Shown: positions 1 to 9,000 of the stretch, piece by piece | Layout: each line of letters begins with the position of its first letter | How positions within the stretch are numbered: the stretch's first letter is position 1 | Source: Bacteroidales bacterium UBA1733 | GTDB taxonomy: Bacteria > Bacteroidota > Bacteroidia > Bacteroidales > UBA3663 | DNA length: 21,888 bases | Assembly: GCA_002315795.1 (NCBI GenBank) | Contig: DCIF01000011.1 | Span: forward strand, 1 to 21,888 | Direction: 5' to 3' | Notes under the pieces: model-generated | The model's input: the letters and a program-made list of their open reading frames with translations, nothing else | Database searches by the model: none | Told to the model about the DNA's origin: nothing | Position numbers and translations under genes: made by a program

Positions 1-360
1 CAGCTTGACAATAAGCTGGCCAACCGTTCGGTTAACGAAGGTTTCTCTGGTGGCGAGAAGAAACGCAACGAGATCTTCCAGATGGCTATGCTCGAACCTA
101 CTTTGAGCATCCTCGATGAGACCGATTCTGGTCTTGACGTTGATGCGCTTCGCATTGTGAGCGATGGTGTGAACCGACTGAAGTCTGCTGAACGCTCAAG
201 TATTGTGATCACTCACTATCAGAAGTTGCTTGAGTATGTACAGCCACAGTTTGTGCATATCGTCTATAAGGGACGCATTGTCAAGAACGGTGGTCCTGAG
301 CTGGGTGATAAGATCTTCGCCGAAGGCTTTGACTGGATCAAACAGGAGCTGGGAGAATAA
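1..360 (+). CDS. sufC: SufC, Fe-S assembly ATPase, 3' end only
   Basis: C-terminal part of the ABC-type ATPase SufC, cut by the window start; the reading frame is open from base 1. SufC drives the SufB-SufC-SufD scaffold that builds iron-sulfur clusters in the cytoplasm. The visible part holds the ABC signature [11 protein letters not shown], the Walker B stretch [16 protein letters not shown] and the switch histidine in [24 protein letters not shown] and the ITHYQ wording are typical of SufC rather than of transporter ATPases. The Walker A motif lies upstream of the window. sufD follows after 36 bases on the same strand, so the two are very likely co-transcribed, with sufB expected just upstream. 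The methionine at base 82 lies inside the ATPase domain and is not a start. Confidence 0.95.
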   Translation, partial: QLDNKLANRSVNEGFSGGEKKRNEIFQMAMLEPTLSILDETDSGLDVDALRIVSDGVNRLKSAERSSIVITHYQKLLEYVQPQFVHIVYKGRIVKNGGPELGDKIFAEGFDWIKQELGE

Positions 361-364
361 TCTC

Positions 365-396
365 AATTGATAATTCACAATTGATAATTGATAATT
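365..396. repeat. AT-rich short tandem repeat between sufC and sufD
   Basis: Three copies of AATTGATAATT at 365-375, 379-389 and 386-396 (the last two overlap) fill almost the whole sufC-sufD spacer and run up to the sufD ATG. Similar AT-rich repeats lie at 12383-12418 and, more loosely, at 19119-19142. From memory such strings are common between genes in Prevotella and related Bacteroidota. No function can be read from the sequence. Confidence 0.6.
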
Positions 397-1797
397 ATGT
401 CTGCTGAAAAGCAATACATATCTTTATATAACGAGCAAAAAGAGCTTATCGACGCCAACTCTGCTCCTGCGCTCAACGCTTTTCGCGCTGAGGCCGCAGA
501 GGTATTGGCACGTGTAGGCCTGCAGCGACCTAAGGATTTCACCCAGGTCGATCCGGAAGAGGCTTTGTCATTCGACTATGCGCTCAACCTGGCTCGCCAC
601 GAAGTCCCTACCGATAAGTCTGATCTCTTTACCTGTGCAGTTCCTGAGCTTTCTACCGATGTACATTTTCTGGTGAACGAGCAGTATGTAGGAGGCCGGA
701 CTCGCACTGATGGTGTGTTTGCCGGATCACTTCGTCAGTTCGCTATTGAGCATCCTGAACTCATAGCTCAGTATTACAACAAACTGGCAATGAACCAGGA
801 ACCACAGTACGACATTCGTGCTGAACATACCTCTGTGACCGCTCACCGTCCATTGGGAGAAGCTGCTTTGAACACCTTGCTGGCACAAGATGGTTTCGTG
901 TTCTATATCCCTGCTGGCATACAGGTCGAAAAGCCGTTGCAATTGATCTCGCTGATGCGCAGTGTAGATGATCTGATGGCTTGCCAGCGTCTGCTTGTCA
1001 TCGTTGAAGCTGGAGCTAAGGCCAGTCTTCTGGCATGTGATCATGCTTCTCTCCTGCCTAAGGAGGGAAGTACAGAATACCCGAAGCAACTCTGCCTGCA
1101 GGTTACTGAGATCTTTGTCGGCAAGGATGCCACCTTCGACTATTATGCGCTTGAGGAGCACAATGATCAGGTTACTCGCCTTGGAGCTATCTATGTCGAG
1201 CAGCAGGAAGGAAGTAATGCTGCCATTGGACAGTATGCGCTGACCGCTGGTCAGACACGTAATCGCATCTATGTAGATCTTAAAGGCGAGCATGCTGAGA
1301 CACATCTCTATGGCATGTGTATCGCCGATCATGAGCAGAAGGTCGATAACATCACTTATATCCGACATCGTGTGCCAAACTGTTCATCTAACGAGCTCTT
1401 CAAATACGTGCTCGACGATGCAGCTCGTGGTTCTTTCATTGGCCGTATTCTCGTCCAGCAGGGAGCTGATAAGACCGATGCACACCAGACTAACCGTAAT
1501 CTGTCGCTCACGAAAGATACGCGTATGTCTGCTCGTCCAGAACTCGAGATCTATGCAGATGACGTCAAGTGTAGTCATGGTACCACCGTCGGCCAGCTTG
1601 ACCAGCAGGCGCTTTACTATATGCGAACCCGTGGCATTCCAGAGTCCGAAGCACGTATGCTGCTGATGTTCGCTTTTATGGGAGATGTAATCGATGGCAT
1701 CCGTATTGAACCTCTTAAGGATCGTTTGAAACATCTGGTAGAGAAACGATTCCGTGGTGAACTGACCCAGTGCAAGACTTGTGCTATCAAAAAATAA
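397..1797 (+). CDS. sufD: SufD, Fe-S cluster assembly scaffold protein
   Basis: SufD pairs with SufB and SufC in the SufBC2D complex, which assembles Fe-S clusters in the cytoplasm. The protein has 466 residues if read from the ATG at 397 (MSAEKQYISL). An in-frame TTG three codons upstream is possible but lies inside an AT repeat. The C-terminal third carries the family's conserved beta-helix core: DDAARGSFIGRILVQQGA, then KTDAHQTNRNL, ARPELEIYADDVKCSHG and GIPESEARMLL. The N-terminal 100 or so residues are the variable helical part, normal for SufD. It ends with a cysteine pair (QCKTCAIKK). The next gene starts 18 bases later on the same strand. In many Bacteroidota the cysteine desulfurase sufS follows sufD; here it does not. 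Confidence 0.95.
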   Translation: MSAEKQYISLYNEQKELIDANSAPALNAFRAEAAEVLARVGLQRPKDFTQVDPEEALSFDYALNLARHEVPTDKSDLFTCAVPELSTDVHFLVNEQYVGGRTRTDGVFAGSLRQFAIEHPELIAQYYNKLAMNQEPQYDIRAEHTSVTAHRPLGEAALNTLLAQDGFVFYIPAGIQVEKPLQLISLMRSVDDLMACQRLLVIVEAGAKASLLACDHASLLPKEGSTEYPKQLCLQVTEIFVGKDATFDYYALEEHNDQVTRLGAIYVEQQEGSNAAIGQYALTAGQTRNRIYVDLKGEHAETHLYGMCIADHEQKVDNITYIRHRVPNCSSNELFKYVLDDAARGSFIGRILVQQGADKTDAHQTNRNLSLTKDTRMSARPELEIYADDVKCSHGTTVGQLDQQALYYMRTRGIPESEARMLLMFAFMGDVIDGIRIEPLKDRLKHLVEKRFRGELTQCKTCAIKK

Positions 1798-1815
1798 ATA
1801 GCGTAAAAATTGTCT

Positions 1816-2898
1816 ATGAAGAAACTGAAACCTACGTGCCTCCTTCTGTTCCTGTTGCCGGTTCTGACAATGGGCTTTTGGACTTCTTGTGAGAAGTATA
1901 ACTCTGAGTCTGTAGGTAGCACATTCTATCCGGCCAATTCTGTGGTCAGACTCTTTACACATCCGGTCTATGTAGAGTTCTCGCAGGACGGAGCTCGTGT
2001 CTGGGGGCCTTATACCAGCGAGGTCGATTATTCTGTTGACGGCACGCATGTTTCTTTGCGCAACACGTCAGATAGCCTGGCACTTTTCGTCTATGGCTAT
2101 CCTGCCAACAACGATGAAAAGGAGACCACCGACTGTAGCCTTACAATAGAGAGCGCTCATGATTATGCACTCTACCTTAATAAGCTGACAATGCGCAGTC
2201 AGCAGCAGCCTGCAATCCGTTCTGCCAGCAAGGTTACTTGCTATATGGTTCTTCCTAAAAATTCAAAGAATGAACTTTATTCCGTTGCTGCTCCTTCGGT
2301 CCTTGAACATCAGGGCAAACTGGTACTTACAGGTGATGGCGAACTCACGTTAACCAATAGTGCACCAGCTTCTGTTAATCCAGTGGCACTTGAGGTTCGT
2401 GGCGGTTTGCACTGCCAGAATGAACTTAAACTCTCTCTCAAATGCTCTGACGGAGATGCTCTGCGTGTGAGTGATGGCCCGATGCGTAGCAGTTTGGGAA
2501 CCTGGACGTTCGAAGCTGGAAAAAATGCCATCAGTAATACTTCTGACAGCATTGTATTGATAGCAGGAAAATACTCTGGTGTAGCTTATAATGGCAAATT
2601 CATCAACAATGGCATTGGTGCAGTCATCCGTCAGGCCATTGTACAAGGTCTTTCTGGTGCAGAGCCAGATCTGCTCGATATCTTTGAACTTGAACAGAAG
2701 TATGATTCTACCCTTGTCTCTATAGTGCAGCATCTTGATACCATCGTAGTCGAAGCCGATTCTACGCTATCCATCGCACGCTTGCATTCGTCCACCAGTA
2801 TGGCCACTTTCACTCCTCACAAACAGATGAAGTCTCCGTGGATAGTTCTATCGGATGAGACTTTGGAAGAATCAGATACCCTTGTCGTCAACTGGTAA
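1816..2898 (+). CDS. Exported beta-rich protein of unknown function, probable lipoprotein
   Basis: Not recognised with certainty. The protein has 360 residues from the ATG at 1816; a TTG two codons earlier is less likely. The N-terminus MKKLKPTCLLLFLLPVLTMG is a signal peptide, followed by FWTSC with a possible lipidation cysteine at residue 25, though Trp at the -3 position makes a poor lipobox. The middle has many short beta-strand repeats (GKLVLTGDGELTLTNS, ALEVRGGLHCQNELKLSL, GDALRVSDG, AGKNAISNTSDSIVLIAGKY). This pattern resembles the right-handed beta-helix of carbohydrate-binding Cthe_2159-like proteins; that link is an inference. It starts 18 bases after sufD and probably shares its transcript. 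It ends 14 bases from the end of the convergent chorismatase-like gene. No catalytic motif was seen. Confidence 0.8.
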   Translation: MKKLKPTCLLLFLLPVLTMGFWTSCEKYNSESVGSTFYPANSVVRLFTHPVYVEFSQDGARVWGPYTSEVDYSVDGTHVSLRNTSDSLALFVYGYPANNDEKETTDCSLTIESAHDYALYLNKLTMRSQQQPAIRSASKVTCYMVLPKNSKNELYSVAAPSVLEHQGKLVLTGDGELTLTNSAPASVNPVALEVRGGLHCQNELKLSLKCSDGDALRVSDGPMRSSLGTWTFEAGKNAISNTSDSIVLIAGKYSGVAYNGKFINNGIGAVIRQAIVQGLSGAEPDLLDIFELEQKYDSTLVSIVQHLDTIVVEADSTLSIARLHSSTSMATFTPHKQMKSPWIVLSDETLEESDTLVVNW

Positions 2899-2912
2899 TC
2901 TGTCTGTGGTCT

Positions 2913-4103
2913 TTAGAAATCTCTATAGTTCCGATTCTCACGGCGTGGTGTAGTGATACACTCCATTTCAATGAGCCAGGTAGGGCGACAGACGGGTGCC
3001 AGCGTGATGACGCGAGGGATATTGGGGAAACGACGATCGAACATCTCTTTGACGATAGGATAGTCGCAGAGATCGCGCAGATAGACGATGATCTGCATCA
3101 CGTCATCGAATGTAGCATTGCCTTCCTTAAGGAGTTCGCCGACATTCTCCCACATGCGTTCGGTCTGTCGCACGATGTCTCCAATATGCATTACCTCTCC
3201 ACGATTATTGATTGAAGCAGTACCAGAGATGTAGATCTCTGCACGATCACCGAACTCCACGACGGTGCCACGCTCGAAGGTAACGCCATATTCGATGGTC
3301 GGATTGAGGTGTGATTTGGCGTAGAGATAATACTGCTGCTCAGGCAGGAATCCTGTCAGCGCGTAGGTGGCCATCTGCACGATGGCACGCGGATTGGCCG
3401 GAGAACCTCCGATGCCTGTTGAGGCAATATAATGTGTCTGAGGCGTAAGGCCCTGTTCCATGAAATTCTCTTTGCGAGCTTTGACTAATCCGGCATATTG
3501 TGTATCTACATCGCGCACGAAAAACCAGGTGCGGACGCAATGATCACGGATGTTGGCATCAAAGCGCTGGAGTTCTTTCTCATAGTCTTCCAGCAGTGTC
3601 TGTGTCTGGTAATAAGAATCGCCAGAGGGCACACAGAGTCCCCATTTATAGAGGTGGCGGTATCCATTGTGTTCTGCCACAATAACATCGTGTACGTTGG
3701 CAAGTTTCGAACCGCGCTGGAAGTAAATCCAGATGGCAATCTTCGAGCCATCAAGCGGTGGTTGCTGTATGACCGAAAGTGCAAAGTCGTCGGCATAGAT
3801 CGGATCAGCGAAACCCTTGCTGTGGCGGCGAGCTTCGAGCACCGGCATCTGGTTGGTAGCGTCGCTGAGGAAGTAGCGCTTGAAGATGGCGCGTGCTCCC
3901 TGCAGCTCAGGCAACCCGATCAGTAGCTTCTCTGCCTGATAGGCGCGACTGACCTGACCATCGAAGAGTTCTCCACGTGGCTCGATGTGGAGCATCACGT
4001 GCATCTCGTCGCAGGTGTCCTTGCTTTCTGCTGGTTCAGCTATGAAGAGTGAGAGCTCGGCCGAAACGCCTATCTGCTTCCAGTAATATTTCTTGGTTTC
4101 CAA
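2913..4103 (-). CDS. Chorismatase-like protein (FkbO/Hyg5/XanB2 type, RidA-fold C-terminus)
   Basis: The protein has 396 residues. Chorismatases cleave chorismate to pyruvate plus a dihydroxycyclohexadienoate or a hydroxybenzoate, used for polyketide or aryl-polyene starters. The sequence shows a central THYIASTGIGG motif and a C-terminal half resembling RidA/YjgF proteins (EIYISGTASINNRGEVMHIGD, then an ERMWENVGELL helix). It ends with APVCRPTWLIEMECIT, where Cys372, Arg373, Trp376 and Glu379 look like the active-site segment of the family. A plain RidA protein is only about 130 residues, so this is not one. The start is unusual: the frame opens after a stop at 4127-4125 and has no ATG before about residue 34, so TTG at 4103 is the best start. 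It lies alone on the minus strand, divergent from the regulator at 4275. The product (3- or 4-hydroxybenzoate, or other) cannot be told from sequence alone. Confidence 0.7.
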   Translation of the reverse strand: METKKYYWKQIGVSAELSLFIAEPAESKDTCDEMHVMLHIEPRGELFDGQVSRAYQAEKLLIGLPELQGARAIFKRYFLSDATNQMPVLEARRHSKGFADPIYADDFALSVIQQPPLDGSKIAIWIYFQRGSKLANVHDVIVAEHNGYRHLYKWGLCVPSGDSYYQTQTLLEDYEKELQRFDANIRDHCVRTWFFVRDVDTQYAGLVKARKENFMEQGLTPQTHYIASTGIGGSPANPRAIVQMATYALTGFLPEQQYYLYAKSHLNPTIEYGVTFERGTVVEFGDRAEIYISGTASINNRGEVMHIGDIVRQTERMWENVGELLKEGNATFDDVMQIIVYLRDLCDYPIVKEMFDRRFPNIPRVITLAPVCRPTWLIEMECITTPRRENRNYRDF

Positions 4104-4223
4104 GTGTGGGAAATGATTAATAGATTAATATTTTATATTAAACGCGATTTCCCCGATTTTATTGTTCGAGGATTTACGTTTATGACTATCAATTCTTTTT
4201 TTGAAAGTTTTTTGTATAGTTTT

Positions 4224-4254
4224 ATTGAATTAATTGAAAAAAACACTATCTTTG
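4224..4254 (+). promoter_or_regulatory. Bacteroidota-type promoter for the membrane regulator
   Basis: The -7 box TATCTTTG at 4247-4254 matches TAnnTTTG. An ATTG at 4224-4227, 19 bases upstream, can serve as the -33 box. The start codon chosen for the regulator is at 4275, which leaves a leader of about 15 bases. This promoter argues against the longer in-frame start at 4104, since translation from there would begin upstream of the transcript. The whole region 4104-4274 is strongly AT-rich and separates two divergent genes. Confidence 0.7.
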
Positions 4255-4274
4255 CACCCAAAATTGTATGTAAA

Positions 4275-5891
4275 ATGAAAAATTTGAAAATAACATTTCT
4301 GCTTGTTTCTGCGTTTGTAGCTTTGGTGCTGAGCGCCTGTCAGGATGAGCATAAAAACTATGTCATCGGAGTGTCGCAATGTTCTGGTGGCGACTGGCGC
4401 GAGAAGATGAACGACGAGATGCGTCGTGAGGCAATCTTCCATTCGGGCATCCAGTTTGAGTTTTGCAATGCCGATGACGATTTCCAGAAGCAGCAGCGCG
4501 ATGTAGATAGCCTGATCAAGGCGGGTGTTGACCTGCTCGTCGTGGCTCCTATCGACTCAGCACATGGTCGTGTGCTGGTCAATAAGGCTATGGGTCAGGG
4601 CATTCCGGTCATCGTGGCAGATCGTCGTCTGCATGGCAGTGACTACACGGCTTACGTAGGTGGCGATAACTATGCTGTTGGCTATAATGCCGGCGAGTAT
4701 ATGGCTTCGCGAGTCCCGATGGGAGGCGAGGTGCTGGAGATCCGTGGACATGACGGTTCGTCGCCTGTCGAGATGCGTCATCAGGGTTTTATCGACGCCT
4801 TGTCCAAGCATCCGGAGTTCCGTATCGTTGAGTCGGTCGATGGCTGGTGGCTCCGTGACTCTGCCAAAGTACGTATGGAAGACGCCATCCATGCACACCC
4901 CGAGATCCGTGCCGTCTATTGCCATAACGACTACATGGCCATGGGAGCTATTGAGATGTTCCGCTGGGTGCGACAGAGCCAGCGTGACCATGGCGAGGAT
5001 GTGCCGTCATGGACGCCATTCTTCATCGGTGTCGATGCGGTTTATGGCGCCAACCATGGTTTGGAGTGGATTGTACGTGGCGACCTCGACGCTTCTGTTC
5101 TCTATCCGACGGGCGGTGACGTCATCGTTGAGACCGCTGTCAATATTCTGGAGGGAAAACCCTACGTGCGTGACCATGTACTCAAGACCACTGTCGTGGA
5201 TCGACAGGGAGCTGCTATGCTCAACGATATGGACCTGGCCGTCATCAATGAGGTAGACAAAGTGCACTGGCTGCAGAACCGCGAGAACTCGCTCCTGCGC
5301 CGCCTTGATGTGGAGCAGTGGCTGCTGATCGTCTCAGGCGCGTTTATTTTATTTATTATTGTAGCCATGGTGCAGATGCGCCGTCACTATCTGGAGCGTC
5401 GCCGTGCAGCTCTGCATTTGGTACGAGCTAATCGTCGTCTGCGCGATGCAGCGCAGTACCAGCTGACTGAGCTACGTCGGAGTATCGACCAGTCCCAGTC
5501 ATCACAATCCGGTATCAAACAGAAGGATGAAGAGACCAAAGAAACACAGAAGAGTGACAAGGAAACCCTCATGGAGGCCTGCAAACTTAGTCCGTTTATA
5601 GAGGAGGTCTATCGCCTCATTGACGATAACTATTCTGATCCTGGTTTCGGTGTGGAGATGCTCAGCGTGTTGCTCAATATGAGTCGCTCACAGCTCTATC
5701 GACGCATCAAGAACCTGACCAGCATGACGCCTTTCGATATGATCAGAGACAAGCGTTTCAGCGTTGCCGAAGAGCTGATCGACCAGGGGCTTTCGCTCGA
5801 TGAAACTGCTCAGAAAGTAGGCTTTTCATCGACTCCTTACTTCATTAAGTGCTACGAGGAATACAAGCAGATTGCCGAGGTGGAGGACTAA
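4275..5891 (+). CDS. Membrane one-component regulator: sugar-binding domain, one TM helix, AraC-type HTH
   Basis: The protein has 538 residues from the ATG at 4275. It starts with a signal sequence ending in LSAC-QDE (Cys22), a good lipobox. Residues about 30-330 form a LacI/RbsB-type periplasmic sugar-binding domain (YVIGVSQCSGGDWREKMN, DLLVVAPIDS, IPVIVADRR, VLEIRGHDGSSP, AVYCHNDYMAMGA, FIGVDAV). A hydrophobic helix follows at about 349-368 (WLLIVSGAFILFIIVAMVQM), then a basic coiled-coil-like linker. Residues 438-538 form an AraC-type DNA-binding domain (MSRSQLYRRIKNLTSMTPFDMIR, AQKVGFSSTPYFIKC). No histidine kinase (no SHEFRTPL-like H-box) and no receiver domain is present. The domain ends early, just after the YFIKC helix, without the usual FG..PSEY tail. 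It lies directly upstream of susC on the same strand, so it likely senses fructose or a fructo-oligosaccharide and activates the locus. Confidence 0.88.
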   Translation: MKNLKITFLLVSAFVALVLSACQDEHKNYVIGVSQCSGGDWREKMNDEMRREAIFHSGIQFEFCNADDDFQKQQRDVDSLIKAGVDLLVVAPIDSAHGRVLVNKAMGQGIPVIVADRRLHGSDYTAYVGGDNYAVGYNAGEYMASRVPMGGEVLEIRGHDGSSPVEMRHQGFIDALSKHPEFRIVESVDGWWLRDSAKVRMEDAIHAHPEIRAVYCHNDYMAMGAIEMFRWVRQSQRDHGEDVPSWTPFFIGVDAVYGANHGLEWIVRGDLDASVLYPTGGDVIVETAVNILEGKPYVRDHVLKTTVVDRQGAAMLNDMDLAVINEVDKVHWLQNRENSLLRRLDVEQWLLIVSGAFILFIIVAMVQMRRHYLERRRAALHLVRANRRLRDAAQYQLTELRRSIDQSQSSQSGIKQKDEETKETQKSDKETLMEACKLSPFIEEVYRLIDDNYSDPGFGVEMLSVLLNMSRSQLYRRIKNLTSMTPFDMIRDKRFSVAEELIDQGLSLDETAQKVGFSSTPYFIKCYEEYKQIAEVED

Positions 5892-5919
5892 GAATAGGAA
5901 TTTTCGATCAAAATGATAG

Positions 5920-5960
5920 AAATAATGTTGCAAACTTCATGTTTGCGACATTATTTTTTG
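5920..5960 (+). terminator. Inverted repeat with T-tract after the regulator; terminator and/or operator
   Basis: Two 13-base arms (5923-5935 and 5941-5953) match as inverted repeats except for one position that can form a G-U pair. The loop is TTCAT. A/T pairs extend the stem by three (5920-5922 with 5954-5956), and a T-run continues to 5959. It begins 28 bases after the regulator stop codon, so it fits an intrinsic terminator. Its centre is also about 55-60 bases upstream of the susC -7 box, where an activator could bind. Sequence alone does not decide between these. Confidence 0.65.
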
Positions 5961-5991
5961 TCTCTGGGACATTTTTGTGCTTGTTGGATGA

Positions 5992-5999
5992 TAACTTTG
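5992..5999 (+). promoter_or_regulatory. -7 box of the susC promoter
   Basis: TAACTTTG matches the Bacteroidota -7 consensus TAnnTTTG and lies 69 bases before the susC ATG. No good TTTG -33 box lies 19-21 bases upstream; the nearest, at 5974-5977, is only 14 bases away. A weak -33 box is what an activator-dependent promoter would show. The leader before the ATG is A-rich and has no clear Shine-Dalgarno sequence. Confidence 0.6.
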
Positions 6000-6068
6000 C
6001 GCCACCATTAAAATGTAAAGACCGTGAAGGGAAAATCACAACAATCAATAAAATAAACACAACTAAAC

Positions 6069-9000
6069 ATGAAACGATTCCTATTGATCGCAACTATGGT
6101 ACTTGCCTCGACGGTGCTGGCTCTTGCCCAGACCATCGTGGTCAAAGGTACTGTGATTGACAAGGGCTTCGACGAACCCATCATGGGTGCGACCGTACTG
6201 GAGGTAGGTACTACCAATGGTACTGTGACCGACCTGGATGGAAACTTCGAGCTCAGTGTGCAGAAGGGCGCCACCCTTCAGTTCAGCTTTGTAGGCTACA
6301 CTACCCAGCAGCATCCTGCTGAAGAGCAGATGCAGATTTATCTCACAGAAGATGCTGAGATGATGGAGGAGGTTGTAGTCACTGGTTACACCACCCAGCG
6401 TAAGGCCGACCTCACCGGTTCGGTAGCAGTAGTCAGCATGGGTGAGATGAAGAAAATGAATGAGAATAACCCGATGAAGGCCATGCAGGGCCGCGTGCCA
6501 GGTGTAAACATCTCGGCCGACGGTAGTCCTTCAGGCGCTGCCACCGTCCGCATCCGTGGTATCGGTACACTCAACGACAACGATCCTCTTTATATTATTG
6601 ATGGCGTGCCAACCAAGGCAGGTATGCACGAGCTCAACGGTAACGATATCGAGTCCATTCAGGTATTGAAGGATGCGGCTTCGGCTTCTATCTACGGTAG
6701 CCGTGCTGCCAACGGTGTCATCATCATCACCACCAAGAAGGGTAAGGAAGGCGTCCTCAAGATCGACTTCGACGCCAGCATTGCTGCTTCACTTTATACT
6801 AATAAGGTCAAGACCCTCAACGCCCGTCAGTGGGGTGAGGCTTTCTGGCAGGCCAATGTCAATGACGGCCGTGATCCTAACAACAACAACCTGGGTTATC
6901 GTTTCGACTGGAGCTATGATGCTTTGGGCAATCCTATGCTCAACAACGTCATGATGAACGCTTACCTCGACGATAACGCCACCGTACGTGCCGGCGATAC
7001 TGACTGGTTTGATGAAGTGACCCGCACAGGTGTCGTTCAGAATTATAACGTTTCTGTCAGCAACGGTTCTGAGAAGGGTAGCAGCTTCTTCTCTATGGGT
7101 TACTACAAGAACCTCGGTACCATCAAGAACTCTGACTTCAGCCGTATCTCTGTACGTGCCAACAGCGACTATAAGTTCTTCGAAGGCAAGTTCACCCTCG
7201 GCGAGAACTTCAACCTCAACCGCACCAGTGGCGCAGATGCTCCTGGCGGCGTTTTGGAGAACTCTCTTGAGTTCAACCCTAACTTCCCAATCTATGCAGA
7301 GAATGGCGAATATGCTCAGTCACTCGGCGCTTATTCAGAGCGAGAGAATCCATTGAGCCTCCTGCACAATGCAGCCGACAACCGCTACTCTCAGTGGCGT
7401 ACCTTCGGCGACGTGCATGTTGCAATCAATCCATTCAAGGACTTCTCTATCCGTTCGACCTTCGGTCTTGACTATACCCAGAAGGCTCAGCGTTTCTTCA
7501 CCTACCCAATCGAGAATGGTAAAGTACACCGCGATGAGAACGCTGCAGAGAGCAAGCAGGAGCACTGGACCCGCTGGACCTGGAATGCCATCGCTACCTA
7601 TAACTTCGAGAAGGATAAGCACCGTGCCGACGCCATGCTCGGTATGGAGGTCAACCGTCAGGACTATGAGTGGATGAGCGCCAAGCGTTACACCTATGCC
7701 ATCCTCAACCCTGATTATATGTGGCCATCAGCCGGCTCAGGCCGTCAGGAGGCTATGGGTTCAGGCGACGGTTTCTCGCTCGTCTCATTCTTCGGCAAGG
7801 TCAATTATACCTATAATAATAAGTATATGGCTTCGGCTACCGTACGTTATGATGGTTCAAGCCGCTTCGGTAAGAACAACCGCTACGGTACTTTCCCTTC
7901 ATTCTCATTCGGTTGGCGTCTCACCCAGGAGAAGTGGATGGAGAACACCCGCTCGTTCCTCGATGACTTGAAGCTCCGTTACTCTTGGGGTGCTACTGGT
8001 AACCAGGAGATCTCTAACGTGGCTCGCTACACCCTCTTCCAGTCGGTTGTCTCTACAGGTCTCTGGGGTTCGGGTGCTGCAGGTACCTCTTACGACATCG
8101 CAGGTACCAATGGTGGCGTGAACCTCAACAACGGCTTTATCCGTGGCCAGCGTGGCAACGAGGACATCAAGTGGGAGACTACCTACCAGCATAACATCGG
8201 TGTTGACTTCGCTTTGAAGGGCAACGAGATCTATGGTAGCTTCGACTGGTTCAACAAGCAGACCAAGGACATCCTCGTATCTATGGACGGTATCGGCGCC
8301 ATGGGTGAGGGTACCTCGCAGTGGGTCAATGCCGGTGAGATGAAGAATACCGGTTACGAGCTCAGCATCGGTTACCGTCACGAGATGAAGAATGGTTTCT
8401 CTTGGGACATCAATGGCAACATCGGTTCTTATACCAACGAGATTACCAAGCTCCCTCTCACCATCGCCTCTAAGGGTACCTTTGGTGGTAATGGTGTCAA
8501 GAGTGTCGTAGGTCATCCTATGGGTGCTCAGGTCGGCTACATCTATGACGGTATCTTCAAGAGCCAGGATGAGGTCAACAACCATGCTATCCAGGAAGGC
8601 GCAGGCCTCGGCCGTATTCGCTATAAGGACATCAACGGCGATGGCCGTATCAATGAGGACGACCGTGACTGGATCTTCGACCCGACACCAGCATTCAACT
8701 GGGGTCTCAACATCTACCTCCAGTACAAGAACTGGGACCTCACCATGTTCTGGCAGGGTGTAGCCGGTGTCGATGTCAACTGCTTCGATGTGAAGAAGCG
8801 CACCGACTTCTGGGCCAACTCAGACATCAACGTCCCTTACCTCAACAAGGGTGAGCGCGTACTCGATGCATGGAGTCCTTCTAATCCACACAGCAACATC
8901 CCAATGCTGACCACCGCTGACAACAACAAGGAGGGTGCTATCTCATCTTATTATATTGAGAATGGTTCGTTTGGCAAGCTCCGCAACCTGCAGATCGGCT

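Noticed and set aside
727..1368. Antisense open frame (213 codons) opposite sufD
   Set aside because: No domain, start context or promoter; sufD motifs on the plus strand explain the region.
2913..4103. Simple RidA/YjgF deaminase
   Set aside because: Length is about three times that of RidA, and the THYIASTGIGG and CRPTWLIEME segments fit chorismatases better.
4104..4274. In-frame N-terminal extension of the regulator from a GTG at 4104
   Set aside because: It would place 57 residues before a normal signal peptide and start upstream of a good promoter at 4224-4254; the region is AT-rich and intergenic in character.
5849..6160. Small plus-strand frame spanning the regulator end and susC start
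   Set aside because: It overlaps both real genes, runs through the hairpin and promoter, and has no domain. I also considered it as a frameshifted end of the AraC domain, but it does not supply the missing FG..PSEY-like tail.
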